A DNA stretch of 8,430 nucleotides from the NCBI GenBank assembly GCA_009920585.1, contig RFZT01000095.1, positions 1-8,430 on the forward strand, read 5' to 3'. The position numbers and the translations under genes were made by a program. Numbering within the stretch: the stretch's first letter is position 1; each line of letters starts with the position of its first letter. The notes under the pieces are model-generated. The model made no database searches, was not told the origin of the DNA, and saw nothing but the letters and a program-made list of their open reading frames with translations. Source of the DNA: a bacterium (GTDB lineage Bacteria; Verrucomicrobiota; Verrucomicrobiia; Chthoniobacterales; Terrimicrobiaceae). Shown here piece after piece: positions 1-6,344 of the stretch.

Positions 1-80
1 CGGAGGTTTTGTTCATACGTGGAGAGGAGAGTTTCGAGACGCTTCTCCTCAGTCGAAAAAGAGAGTTTGGGTATCAGCAT
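1..80 (-). CDS. Start of an unidentified gene downstream of fliS (partial)
   Basis: An open frame begins with ATG at 80-78 and stays open to the left edge of the window. The visible product starts MLIPKLSFSTEEKRLETLL and has about 26 residues, charged and apparently helical. The ATG overlaps the fliS stop by 7 bp (74-80). It is preceded by a Shine-Dalgarno-like TAGGTG with the AGG at 89-87, six bases upstream, inside the end of fliS. Overlap plus a ribosome site suggest translational coupling with fliS. In many bacteria the gene after fliS is fliT or another small flagellar chaperone, and a short helical protein would fit. Too little is visible to recognise a family, so this is inference from position. 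The frame could also be fortuitous, since only 80 bases are seen. Confidence 0.5.
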   Translation of the reverse strand, partial: MLIPKLSFSTEEKRLETLLSTYEQNL

Positions 81-511
81 TTGGCACCTAGGCCGGATTC
101 GACGCTCACGGTAGCCTGCTCCGTGGCTGTCTGCAGGAGCATTTGGGCCCAAGCCTCACGAATGTCTTGAACAAAGCCCACAACCACCTTGATTTTATCT
201 ATGTTTTTTTCCCGATTTGCCTGGCTAAGTTGATTCTGCATGAAATCGTAAAGGCGATAGAGATTCTCTGAAAACTCGCCGCCCACCTCCATATTTAATG
301 TCGCCTGTAGTTCCGTGATGATCGCTTGAGCTCGGAGAATATTGTTATGAATTTGCTCATTCCTCCGAGCAAAGTTTTCTTCCTGAAAACCAATTTCAGC
401 CGCTGTCATGAAACGAAGAGCACCGTCGAATAACATTAAGACGAGCTCTCCAGGGGAAGCTGTCGTCGTTGCTGTCTTCCGATAAATGTTAAGCGGGTTG
501 TTTGTTTTCAA
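74..511 (-). CDS. fliS: Flagellar secretion chaperone FliS
   Basis: FliS is a cytoplasmic export chaperone that binds the C-terminal disordered end of flagellin, prevents early polymerisation and delivers it to the flagellar type III export gate. The 145-residue product has the family pattern. An N-terminal NPLNIYRKTATTTASPGEL (residues 5-23) matches the usual NPYxxYxxxxVxTASPxxL. It is followed by MLFDGALRF (26-34), then GGEFSENLYRLYDFM (77-91) and a final REAW helix (118-121). The length is slightly above the usual 125-140, with a short C-terminal tail. The start is TTG at 511-509, because an in-frame stop lies at 532-530 and no in-frame ATG or GTG precedes the conserved region. A GAGAAG at 531-526 is 14 bases from TTG but 8 from an in-frame ATT at 517-515, so the exact start is uncertain. 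The gene follows the 127-residue gene by 52 bp and probably belongs to the same sigma-28 unit. Confidence 0.95.
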   Translation of the reverse strand: MKTNNPLNIYRKTATTTASPGELVLMLFDGALRFMTAAEIGFQEENFARRNEQIHNNILRAQAIITELQATLNMEVGGEFSENLYRLYDFMQNQLSQANREKNIDKIKVVVGFVQDIREAWAQMLLQTATEQATVSVESGLGAKC

Positions 512-554
512 AAGAATAAGGTTTGCTTCTCATTAACATACAGAGGAGATAAAT

Positions 555-578
555 CAACTAAAATTATGGCATTAGTTG
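555..578. repeat. Inverted repeat spanning the stop codon of the 127-residue gene
   Basis: A perfect 7-bp inverted repeat, CAACTAA at 555-561 and TTAGTTG at 572-578, encloses a 10-base loop (562-571). On the minus strand the left arm lies in the last codons of the 127-residue gene, the stop codon is in the loop, and the right arm lies in the gap before fliS. The stem is AT-rich and not followed by a U-run on the transcribed strand, so it is not a typical intrinsic terminator. It could be a weak RNA hairpin affecting processing or fliS translation, or chance. Confidence 0.4.
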
Positions 579-947
579 TTTATTAAGATTTTCCCCAGAG
601 TTATTAAGAAAGTCTCCTACCATCATGGTTGCGATGCCATTTACGACATTGAGCGGCGGGTAGGATGGATCTGAATACCATTCTATTCCTTTTTTGACTT
701 CACCAGATCGCACCTCAAGTGAGGCCCCCTGCCATTCTCTTACCAATTTACGGTAGGGTGCATTCACTGTATCCGTCACAGGAGGTTTGGCTGGTAGATC
801 TGTTTTACCCGCAGATATGACGGAGTCGCGAACCGGAACTTCGCTGGCACCGACCTGCGGTGTGGACATGCTGTTTTTGGCAGTGGTCGCATTGACCTCT
901 GGCCAAACCGGCGATGTCGTTGGTGCGATTGGTTGTAGGTTATTCAT
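564..947 (-). CDS. Uncharacterised protein between fliD and fliS, sigma-28-linked
   Basis: I do not recognise this 127-residue protein. Residues 1-62 are rich in Pro, Thr, Val and Ser (for example PIAPTTSPVWPEV) and look disordered. Residues 64-127 look foldable, with YRKLVREWQGASLEVRSG (65-82), a Trp-Tyr turn (90-91), a Pro-rich turn PSYPP (94-98) and a hydrophobic VVNGIATMMVGDFL stretch (101-114). There is no signal peptide or clear membrane segment. Size, disordered N-terminus and position resemble FlaG, but the FlaG C-terminal signature (D-x-T-x-E-V-I-R-Q-I-P-P) is absent. A disordered N-terminus is also typical of flagellar type III export substrates. The start is ATG at 947-945; no clear Shine-Dalgarno precedes it. 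A near-consensus FliA promoter lies about 60 bases upstream, which supports a real, late flagellar gene. The function is unknown. Confidence 0.75.
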   Translation of the reverse strand: MNNLQPIAPTTSPVWPEVNATTAKNSMSTPQVGASEVPVRDSVISAGKTDLPAKPPVTDTVNAPYRKLVREWQGASLEVRSGEVKKGIEWYSDPSYPPLNVVNGIATMMVGDFLNNSGENLNKQLMP

Positions 948-1005
948 ATTTGTTTAAATTTTTGATTTTTCTCACTTTTAAGTCAGAAATCGGATTGTAT
1001 TATCT

Positions 1006-1032
1006 ATATCGGCCGTTTGGCTTTTTTATTTA
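1006..1032 (-). promoter_or_regulatory. Sigma-28 (FliA) promoter
   Basis: On the minus strand, TAAA at 1032-1029 is followed by exactly 15 bases and then GCCGATAT at 1013-1006. The enterobacterial FliA consensus is TAAA-N15-GCCGATAA, so the -35 core and spacing match and the -10 differs only in the last base. It lies in the 93-bp gap after fliD and points at the 127-residue gene. Initiation would be expected near 998-1000, leaving a leader of about 50 bases before the ATG at 947. Target genes would be the unknown protein, fliS and probably the partial gene beyond, placing them in the late class. This is pattern matching by eye; no start site was mapped. Confidence 0.7.
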
Positions 1033-1040
1033 GGTTTTTT

Positions 1041-2762
1041 TTAATTGGAATTCCCAGAGAAGGTTTTAGTGAGGTATGCGCTTTGTTGCTGGTAAATTGA
1101 CTGAGACTTTTCCATAGCAATGAAGGATGCCTCCATAGTGGAACGCTGAGACTCAAGTCGCTTTTCTAAAGCAGTTATTTGCGCGTCTAAAGATTTATTT
1201 TGGTTAACGATGGTGTCTAAATTGGTTTTCAGAGCCCCCTTGGCTGTGCCGGAATCTGTCACCAGATTGCCAAGAAGATAATCCATTCGCTCAATGAGAC
1301 CCCCGGACGGAACATCTCCAACACTTTTTTTTGTATTAAAATAGCTAGATACATCACTGGCAAAATCAGCCAACTTGGAACTCAGAAGCGTGGAGTTCGT
1401 GACAGAGATGGTATTTTCAACACCAGAGAAGCCTACCCCTAAGTCGGAGAGTCGCTTAATGGTACCACTTACTCCGGTACCTTCCTCGTAGATCATCTGA
1501 CGAAGGGACTTGGATATTTCACTCAACTCGCGACTGTTTGAGAGAATACCTGCCGTGACTTTAGTTCCAACAACCGTGACCTTGGAATATTTCTCAATTA
1601 CACTCTGCACTGCATTATACTTCGATATAAAACTATCGATGGCCGATTTTGTTGCCGTGCTATCAGATGCAATGGTAACAGTATCACTACCAATGCTTGA
1701 TGCAGTGACAGTCAATCCCGTGATGCCATGAGAAGTCGAATCTAGGGTATTCGTCCGACTTGTTAGGGAAACCGCGCTTCCATTAACATTAAAAACCGCA
1801 TCTGCGCCATTCGTGAGGGAGCCAGCCGTCAACCCTAAGGATGCGGCCATGCCGCCTGTATCCTCAGATACAAAAATCCCCACGTTGCCGGTGGTGTCAT
1901 TGGTTAGCACAAAGCCCCCAGAAGCAGGGTCTAAAGAAGCAGTTACACCCGCAGCAGAATCGTTGATCCGCGTGATCAGATCTTGCAAACTGTCTGATGC
2001 CGTATTATACGAAATCGAGGTGCCATTTATGAGAAAAGTGCTAGACGCTTGCGTTGGCTGAGTTTTGAGATTAGCAGAAGCGATCGGATTCGAGAGGCTG
2101 AGTGAACCCAGCGAAGCAGAGCTAGTAGGATTCGATCCACTTGATAGCCGCATCGCGAGGAGAAAGTTACTCGTATCATTAGAGGCTCCAAGCACGACCG
2201 GAGAAGCACTCTCGATTGTCACCTTACCGGTTACAGCGTCGAACTTCGCATCCGTGACTCCGCTCGCAGATTTTACCTTCGTCAGGACAGAGTTCAGAGA
2301 TTCTCCACTGTCCATTGTAACAATGGTCCCGTTAACCGTAAAATTCCCGCCCACGATCGTTCTACCCAGAGGTTGAGAAGACAGCGGCAAAGTCGGATCG
2401 ATTCCACCGGCCAGACCTGCAGCCCCAGTCCACTTTGCCGCGGTCGCAAGCGTCGTAACCGAGAAGGTGTATTTCCCTGCACTTGCCGACGTAGAGGCAC
2501 TTGCCGTCCACCCCGTTGCCGTTGCAGACCCGCCGAGCGAGGCGCTCCTCTTAAGCAAAGCATCTTGGGAACCTAGATTCGCGATATCGGTTTTTAAATT
2601 AGCAAGAAGCCCTTTTATTTCATTAATAGCACTTGTTTTCGAAGAGTTCTTTGACTGCTCCGAACGCATACGATTTTGAGGTGCGCGACTGACCTCAATA
2701 AGCTGATCGACCATCGATTTCCAATCGAAACCCGATGCTAATCCTGATAATCCCATTCCCAT
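1041..2762 (-). CDS. fliD: Flagellar filament cap protein FliD (HAP2)
   Basis: FliD is exported through the growing flagellum and forms the oligomeric cap under which flagellin subunits fold into the filament. The N-terminal GLSGLASGFDWKSMVDQL (residues 4-21) is the classic FliD_N opening. Residues 26-68 are helical and charged. The middle is Ser/Thr/Ala-rich with three copies of an F-x-(V/I)-N-G motif: FTVNG (141-145), FLINGTSI (243-250) and FNVNGSAVSL (324-333). The third is followed by GITGLTV (346-352), as in the usual FliD_C domain. Residues 375-565 are helical and end in a coiled coil with EKRLESQRSTMEASFIAME (533-551). The length, 573 residues, is in the family range. The start is ATG at 2762; a second in-frame ATG at 2756 would also keep the conserved motif. 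No strong Shine-Dalgarno is seen. It is the first gene of the flagellar block, 214 bp after waaA. Confidence 0.96.
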   Translation of the reverse strand: MGMGLSGLASGFDWKSMVDQLIEVSRAPQNRMRSEQSKNSSKTSAINEIKGLLANLKTDIANLGSQDALLKRSASLGGSATATGWTASASTSASAGKYTFSVTTLATAAKWTGAAGLAGGIDPTLPLSSQPLGRTIVGGNFTVNGTIVTMDSGESLNSVLTKVKSASGVTDAKFDAVTGKVTIESASPVVLGASNDTSNFLLAMRLSSGSNPTSSASLGSLSLSNPIASANLKTQPTQASSTFLINGTSISYNTASDSLQDLITRINDSAAGVTASLDPASGGFVLTNDTTGNVGIFVSEDTGGMAASLGLTAGSLTNGADAVFNVNGSAVSLTSRTNTLDSTSHGITGLTVTASSIGSDTVTIASDSTATKSAIDSFISKYNAVQSVIEKYSKVTVVGTKVTAGILSNSRELSEISKSLRQMIYEEGTGVSGTIKRLSDLGVGFSGVENTISVTNSTLLSSKLADFASDVSSYFNTKKSVGDVPSGGLIERMDYLLGNLVTDSGTAKGALKTNLDTIVNQNKSLDAQITALEKRLESQRSTMEASFIAMEKSQSIYQQQSAYLTKTFSGNSN

Positions 2763-2976
2763 ACTTAATATAATTCGTCAGAAACCAAAAAAACTTGAGG
2801 AAAATTTTTAAATTAATTTCTCCAGCCCAAGTAAACTCGCAACAATAATCGATACATCAGTATTTTTTACAAGGGATTAGGAATATCCCCATCGATCGTA
2901 TCAAAACAGAATCGGCGATAAAATATTCCGACCTTTTTGCCCCGCTCCGATTCACCTCAATGCCCCAACCCTCGAC
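2763..2976. other. Intergenic gap between waaA and fliD
   Basis: This 214-bp AT-rich stretch must contain the end of the waaA transcript and probably a fliD promoter, but neither is clear. A minus-strand GCCGATTC (2916-2909) resembles a sigma-28 -10 element, but the four bases at the proper distance are AAGG, not TAAA. A short inverted repeat, GGGAT at 2873-2877 and ATCCC at 2885-2889, has no U-run. An imperfect AT-rich hairpin at about 2797-2823 precedes seven Ts on the minus strand and might be a weak terminator. No convincing coding frame or sigma-54 site was seen. Confidence 0.4.
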
Positions 2977-4275
2977 TCAAGATAAGATCTGTGATTCAAG
3001 TTGATCGAGGGTTCTTTGGGTCGCCCCTCGGTGGATCTCGAGGCATTTCGCGGCATTTGCTACCATGGCGGTGCAGCGATCAGGTTTAGCGAGGAGAATG
3101 CCTACTGCGTTGCGGATCTCATTGGCATCATGCACTTCAATGGCTCCATCCTCTTCGAGAAAAGCCCGAACGAGAGTAGAGAAGTTCTGCATATGAGGAC
3201 CAAAAATAACCGGTGCACCAGCGGTGACGGGTTCCGCCGGATTTTGACCACCTTTAGCACAGAGGCTTTTACCAACAAAGACGACCGTTGCGCAGCGATA
3301 CCATCCAGCCAATTCGCCGGTCGTGTCGACGAGAAGCACATCGGGCCTCCCCTCAGAAAATGGCTTGGTTCGGCGCATCACTGTGAGCCCCGCCTGCTCG
3401 AGTTGGCGAGACACAGACTCGGCCCGCTCGTGATGGCGGGGCACGAGGATAAGAAACAAATCGGGGTGTGATTGACAGAGCTTCTTGTAAACCTCGGCTA
3501 AAATGACCTCTTCCCCCTCAAATGTACTGCCCCCGAGAAGAACGGGAGCGTCCTCCGAAACCCCGATAGCCTCAAGCACGGGTCGGAAATCGCGCACAGG
3601 TCGCGATGCCGCAGCGCTATCGTCAAACTTGATGCTGCCCGTGAGCACAAGTTTAGCGGGATCGAGACCGAGAGATTTCCAGCGATGTATATCGCGGGGC
3701 TCTTGGAGGCAGAGGAGATTGAGCTGATTGAAAACCGGGGCCGTGATCCAGCGCGCAGCACGGTAGCGCTTTTCCGAACGCGGAGAAAGACGGGCATTCA
3801 CCAGAGCCGCCTTGGCGCCGAGTCGACGAACCTCCGAAAGAATGTTTGGCCAGACTTCCGCTTCCACTAGAATAAGGCAGCGCGGACGGATTAACCGCAC
3901 AACCCGGCGGGCGACAGGGTAAAAATCGAGCGGATTATAAATCGGTTCCAACCAAGCTGATTTTCGACTGACAGCAAGTTTGAATCCGGTCGAAGTGGTG
4001 GTCGAGAGCACGAATCCCAGCTCAGGATTAGCCTCACGCATCGATTGGATCAGCTTCAGCGCAATATTCACCTCCCCGACGCTCACGGCATGAACCCACA
4101 CCCGATTTGTTCCGGCGATTTTTTCGCGAACACCTGCTGAATAGATCCCAAGGCGCTGACCGAACTTATGCCTGTAACTCCCCCGCCGCGTCATTCGAAT
4201 CAGAAATCCCGGCAGCAAAAGCAAGAGCACAATCGGGAAAAGCAGGTTATAAAAAAAGCGGACGACTCGGATCAT
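2977..4275 (-). CDS. waaA: Lipid A Kdo transferase WaaA (KdtA), glycosyltransferase family 30
   Basis: This enzyme transfers 3-deoxy-D-manno-octulosonate from CMP-Kdo to the lipid A precursor at the inner face of the cytoplasmic membrane, an essential early step of LPS core synthesis. The 432-residue product has an N-terminal membrane anchor (about residues 7-27). Next come VWVHAVSVGEV (59-69) with the invariant Glu68, proposed general base of the family, and STTTSTGF (91-98). LVEAEVWPN (136-144) carries the second conserved acidic site, and NARLS (160-164) follows. The C-terminal Rossmann half has LTGSIKFD (211-218), LVPRHHERAESV (277-288) and GGQNPAEP (342-349), the family's usual HGGHNPLEP-type motif. 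The length is normal. Its ATG overlaps the rsmD stop in an ATGA, so translation is probably coupled. How many Kdo units it adds cannot be told from sequence. Confidence 0.97.
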   Translation of the reverse strand: MIRVVRFFYNLLFPIVLLLLLPGFLIRMTRRGSYRHKFGQRLGIYSAGVREKIAGTNRVWVHAVSVGEVNIALKLIQSMREANPELGFVLSTTTSTGFKLAVSRKSAWLEPIYNPLDFYPVARRVVRLIRPRCLILVEAEVWPNILSEVRRLGAKAALVNARLSPRSEKRYRAARWITAPVFNQLNLLCLQEPRDIHRWKSLGLDPAKLVLTGSIKFDDSAAASRPVRDFRPVLEAIGVSEDAPVLLGGSTFEGEEVILAEVYKKLCQSHPDLFLILVPRHHERAESVSRQLEQAGLTVMRRTKPFSEGRPDVLLVDTTGELAGWYRCATVVFVGKSLCAKGGQNPAEPVTAGAPVIFGPHMQNFSTLVRAFLEEDGAIEVHDANEIRNAVGILLAKPDRCTAMVANAAKCLEIHRGATQRTLDQLESQILS

Positions 4276-4820
4276 TTCTTGGCCAAGTAAAGGATTTCGC
4301 TGCCGCCATATCGCTTGACTTTGACTAATTCAAAGACGCTTTCGTCAAGCTTGCCGGCGGCTTGTTTTTCTAAGACAAATAATCCGCTGGGCTTCAGTGC
4401 TGCGGCCAACTTGAGAGAAGCCGCCAAGGCATCCGCATGCTTCACATCCTCCGGTTTCTTGGAGTACGGCGGATCAGCAAAAATAATGTCAAAACTCTCG
4501 GGCGGGGCGTGCAAATCCAGAAACCGGTAGACATCCATCGTTTGAACGCTGGCCGCAACTCCAGCCATCCGGAGATTCTCATGAATACAGCGAATGCAGC
4601 GTTCGTTGCTATCGACCAAGACAGCGGCGGCAGCACCTCGACTGAGGGCCTCGATCCCCATGGCACCAGAGCCTGCGAAGAGATCGAGAACGACAGCCCC
4701 CGGAACCAAATCACCCAGACTCGAGAAAACAGCACCCTTGACTCGATCCATCGTTGGCCTGAGTCCATCTGGCGGAGCTTTGAGTGGTCGCCCGCCGGCG
4801 CTACCTGAAATAATCCGCAT
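4272..4820 (-). CDS. rsmD: 16S rRNA (guanine-966 N2)-methyltransferase RsmD
   Basis: RsmD is a class I SAM-dependent methyltransferase that makes m2G966 in 16S rRNA of the assembled small subunit. The 182-residue product begins MRIISGSAGGRPLKAP, the standard family opening. It continues with RPTMDRVKGAVFSSLG (21-36), the SAM-binding motif I VLDLFAGSGAMG (44-55), and the catalytic motif IV DIIFADPPY (111-119) with the DPPY that binds the target amino group. The length is typical. The ATG at 4820 is preceded by AAGAG four bases upstream, starting within the AsmA-like gene's stop region. Spacing is 6 bp to that gene, and there is a 4-bp overlap with waaA, so the three are likely one operon. The link to envelope genes is organisational rather than functional. 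Confidence 0.96.
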   Translation of the reverse strand: MRIISGSAGGRPLKAPPDGLRPTMDRVKGAVFSSLGDLVPGAVVLDLFAGSGAMGIEALSRGAAAAVLVDSNERCIRCIHENLRMAGVAASVQTMDVYRFLDLHAPPESFDIIFADPPYSKKPEDVKHADALAASLKLAAALKPSGLFVLEKQAAGKLDESVFELVKVKRYGGSEILYLAKK

Positions 4821-4826
4821 TGTCTC

Positions 4827-6308
4827 TTAAGAACCGGGGGTTGCCACGGGGTCCGGCTGCGTTGGTTTCTTTTTTTTCTGCCCTTGGGATGGGCGGAGGA
4901 AGCTGTTGATGAGACCCCCGAGATCCTGTCCGATGCGAGTCCCGACTAATTTATCTAAAAGATCGGTCTTCGGACGGGCGAGTGTGCCGGAAATGCGAAA
5001 TGGCATGTGCGTATAGCCTTCCGTTTCGGAGGGCTCGAAATTAGCCCCAATGAGACCGCGTGATTCCTTGCGGATTTTTTCGTTCACGTGAAATCTCGCC
5101 CCTAAGTTCAGCTTGCCATCGAAGCTACTCTCCCCAGTGGCGTCCATGATGAAGTTATTCGAGGCGATGGCTATTTTGTCGACCGCCACCTTACCATCTC
5201 GGATCGTTAGGTTCGCGTCAGCTTGCTTGAGATCGAGCATTTTAAGCTCATCCACGCCAAGCAGGTCGCCGATCTGGCGAATCACATCCAGAGGCTCCAA
5301 TCGAGCTTCCACGAGGGAGGCAGAAACACTACCAACATAAGTATCAGGAAGCCCGATCATTCCGTTAAGTGTTCCATTAGCGAAAAGTTTACCACGTTTT
5401 CCGCCACCATCGATCCCCGCATCCTCGGAAAGATTTTTGACTGAAACATTCTGAACGGCCAACCAGCTTTCGAAGGCGGGTGAAGGTTCCTGATTCACGG
5501 CAAAACGGGCAAAAATCGACCCGTCAGCCCAATCCGCGACCACATCCGATATAACTAGCTTCCCTCCACTCCACTCGAAGCGAGCGGTCAGATGTGAAGG
5601 GTGGAAAAAACCGGCGATTACGATTTTTTCGATTCGAATTTTTCCAACCATGGAACGATCCTTAGAAACATGTGACTCTATGGCAACATTCTCAAACTCG
5701 ATTAATTGGTGACCTGCATCATCGTAGAAAACCGCTTTCCCATTACGAACATTCATGGCGTCCACCTGAACATCTGGTTGCGATTTCCTAGGTTTCGGCA
5801 GGTTGCTGGGTTCGCTTGAGGAGACATCTAGAGAAGGGTTCACAGACGGTCCAGGCACAGAGACTGGCCCAACATCAGGAAGCGAAAGTGAAATAACAGA
5901 GGGCCTAGGAGAGGCTTCAGTCTGAGCTTTAAGCAAAGGCCATCTGCCGGATGGGGTCGGGATAGATACAAGAACCGGATTCAAAAAAACCACTTCCTTC
6001 ACCACGATTTCACGTTGAAGCAGGGATAGAAGATGAACCCGAACTCGCAATGATGAAATCGAAAGCACGGGGACTTTGGAGTGACCTTGCGCAGGGAGGC
6101 TGAGTCCCGAAAAGGTAAATCCGGCCCAGGGAGTGAAGGAAGAGTGCTCGATTTTAATAGGTGCCCCGACTACCCGAGAAATGGCTGCACGCATGCGGTC
6201 CTGAACGCCTTCTGACTGCAGGTAGATATTCGCAATAAGGACAAGCGCGGCAAGAAGGAGCAATGTCCCTCCGGCAATAATCAGAATTGGCTTGGCAATC
6301 GAACGCAC
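4827..6308 (-). CDS. AsmA-like inner-membrane-anchored protein
   Basis: This protein resembles the AsmA group: single-pass inner membrane proteins with a long periplasmic beta-rich part that affect outer membrane assembly and, in several members, phospholipid transport. A membrane segment covers residues about 7-28, and AISRVVGAPIKIEHSSFT (42-59) is the usual AsmA N-terminal pattern. A Pro/Ser-rich linker (about 132-180) follows. The C-terminal half has LVEARLEPLDVI (332-343), ANLTIRDGKVAVDKIAIAS (365-383) and MPFRISGTLARPKTDL (435-450), typical of AsmA C-terminal repeats. The protein ends in a Lys/Gln/Pro tail. At 493 residues it is of middling length. The start is GTG at 6308-6306, forced by an in-frame TAG at 6320-6318; the nearest AGGAG (6328-6324) is a long 15 bases away. 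It heads the operon with rsmD and waaA and diverges from the lipid kinase. The precise cargo or role is not known. Confidence 0.85.
   Translation of the reverse strand: MRSIAKPILIIAGGTLLLLAALVLIANIYLQSEGVQDRMRAAISRVVGAPIKIEHSSFTPWAGFTFSGLSLPAQGHSKVPVLSISSLRVRVHLLSLLQREIVVKEVVFLNPVLVSIPTPSGRWPLLKAQTEASPRPSVISLSLPDVGPVSVPGPSVNPSLDVSSSEPSNLPKPRKSQPDVQVDAMNVRNGKAVFYDDAGHQLIEFENVAIESHVSKDRSMVGKIRIEKIVIAGFFHPSHLTARFEWSGGKLVISDVVADWADGSIFARFAVNQEPSPAFESWLAVQNVSVKNLSEDAGIDGGGKRGKLFANGTLNGMIGLPDTYVGSVSASLVEARLEPLDVIRQIGDLLGVDELKMLDLKQADANLTIRDGKVAVDKIAIASNNFIMDATGESSFDGKLNLGARFHVNEKIRKESRGLIGANFEPSETEGYTHMPFRISGTLARPKTDLLDKLVGTRIGQDLGGLINSFLRPSQGQKKKKPTQPDPVATPGS
4869..4875 (-). promoter_or_regulatory. 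Possible -1 frameshift heptamer A-AAA-AAG
   Basis: The coding strand of the AsmA-like gene reads CAG AAA AAA AAG AAA at 4880-4866, so A-AAA-AAG lies in the correct zero frame, as in the dnaX slippery site. A -1 slip would replace the last 14 residues with 22 others and end at TAG 4803-4801, inside rsmD. An AAGGG lies just upstream, and a possible GCCGG/CCGGT stem begins 11 bases downstream. Such heptamers also arise by chance in lysine runs, so this is only a candidate. Confidence 0.25.
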
Positions 6309-6344
6309 ACGAACAAGCTACCGCTCCTATCCCGAAAGTGAAGT
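6309..6344. other. 36-bp divergent start region
   Basis: Only 36 bases separate the GTG start of the AsmA-like gene (minus) from the GTG start of the lipid kinase (plus). No confident -35/-10 pair is visible for either direction within it. Promoters must therefore overlap the opposite gene's 5' coding sequence, or one of the genes has its promoter inside the other. An AGGAG on the minus strand (6328-6324) is the only ribosome-site-like element and is poorly spaced. Confidence 0.5.

Noticed and set aside
204..210. A-AAA-AAC heptamer in fliS as a frameshift site
   Set aside because: It lies in the middle of a conserved chaperone where a shift would destroy the C-terminal helices, and no stimulatory structure is evident.
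1011..1027. Plus-strand hairpin GCC-GTTT-GGC followed by Ts as a terminator
   Set aside because: The stem is three or four pairs, no plus-strand gene lies upstream, and the bases are better explained as the sigma-28 promoter.
2787..2823. Intrinsic terminator after waaA
   Set aside because: The hairpin is AT-rich with a bulge (about 3+3 pairs) and a long loop. Only the run of seven Ts is terminator-like, and it lies about 25 bases before the fliD start.
2873..2889. Inverted repeat GGGAT/ATCCC as operator or terminator
   Set aside because: It has five pairs only, no U-run and no second copy; it is likely chance.
2909..2935. Second sigma-28 promoter (GCCGATTC) before fliD
   Set aside because: The -10 has two differences from consensus and the -35 at 15-base spacing is AAGG; better A-rich -35 matches need 17 or more bases.
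3001..3471. Plus-strand open frame of 156 codons within the waaA region
   Set aside because: It is antisense to the conserved C-terminal half of WaaA, with no family resemblance or ribosome site.
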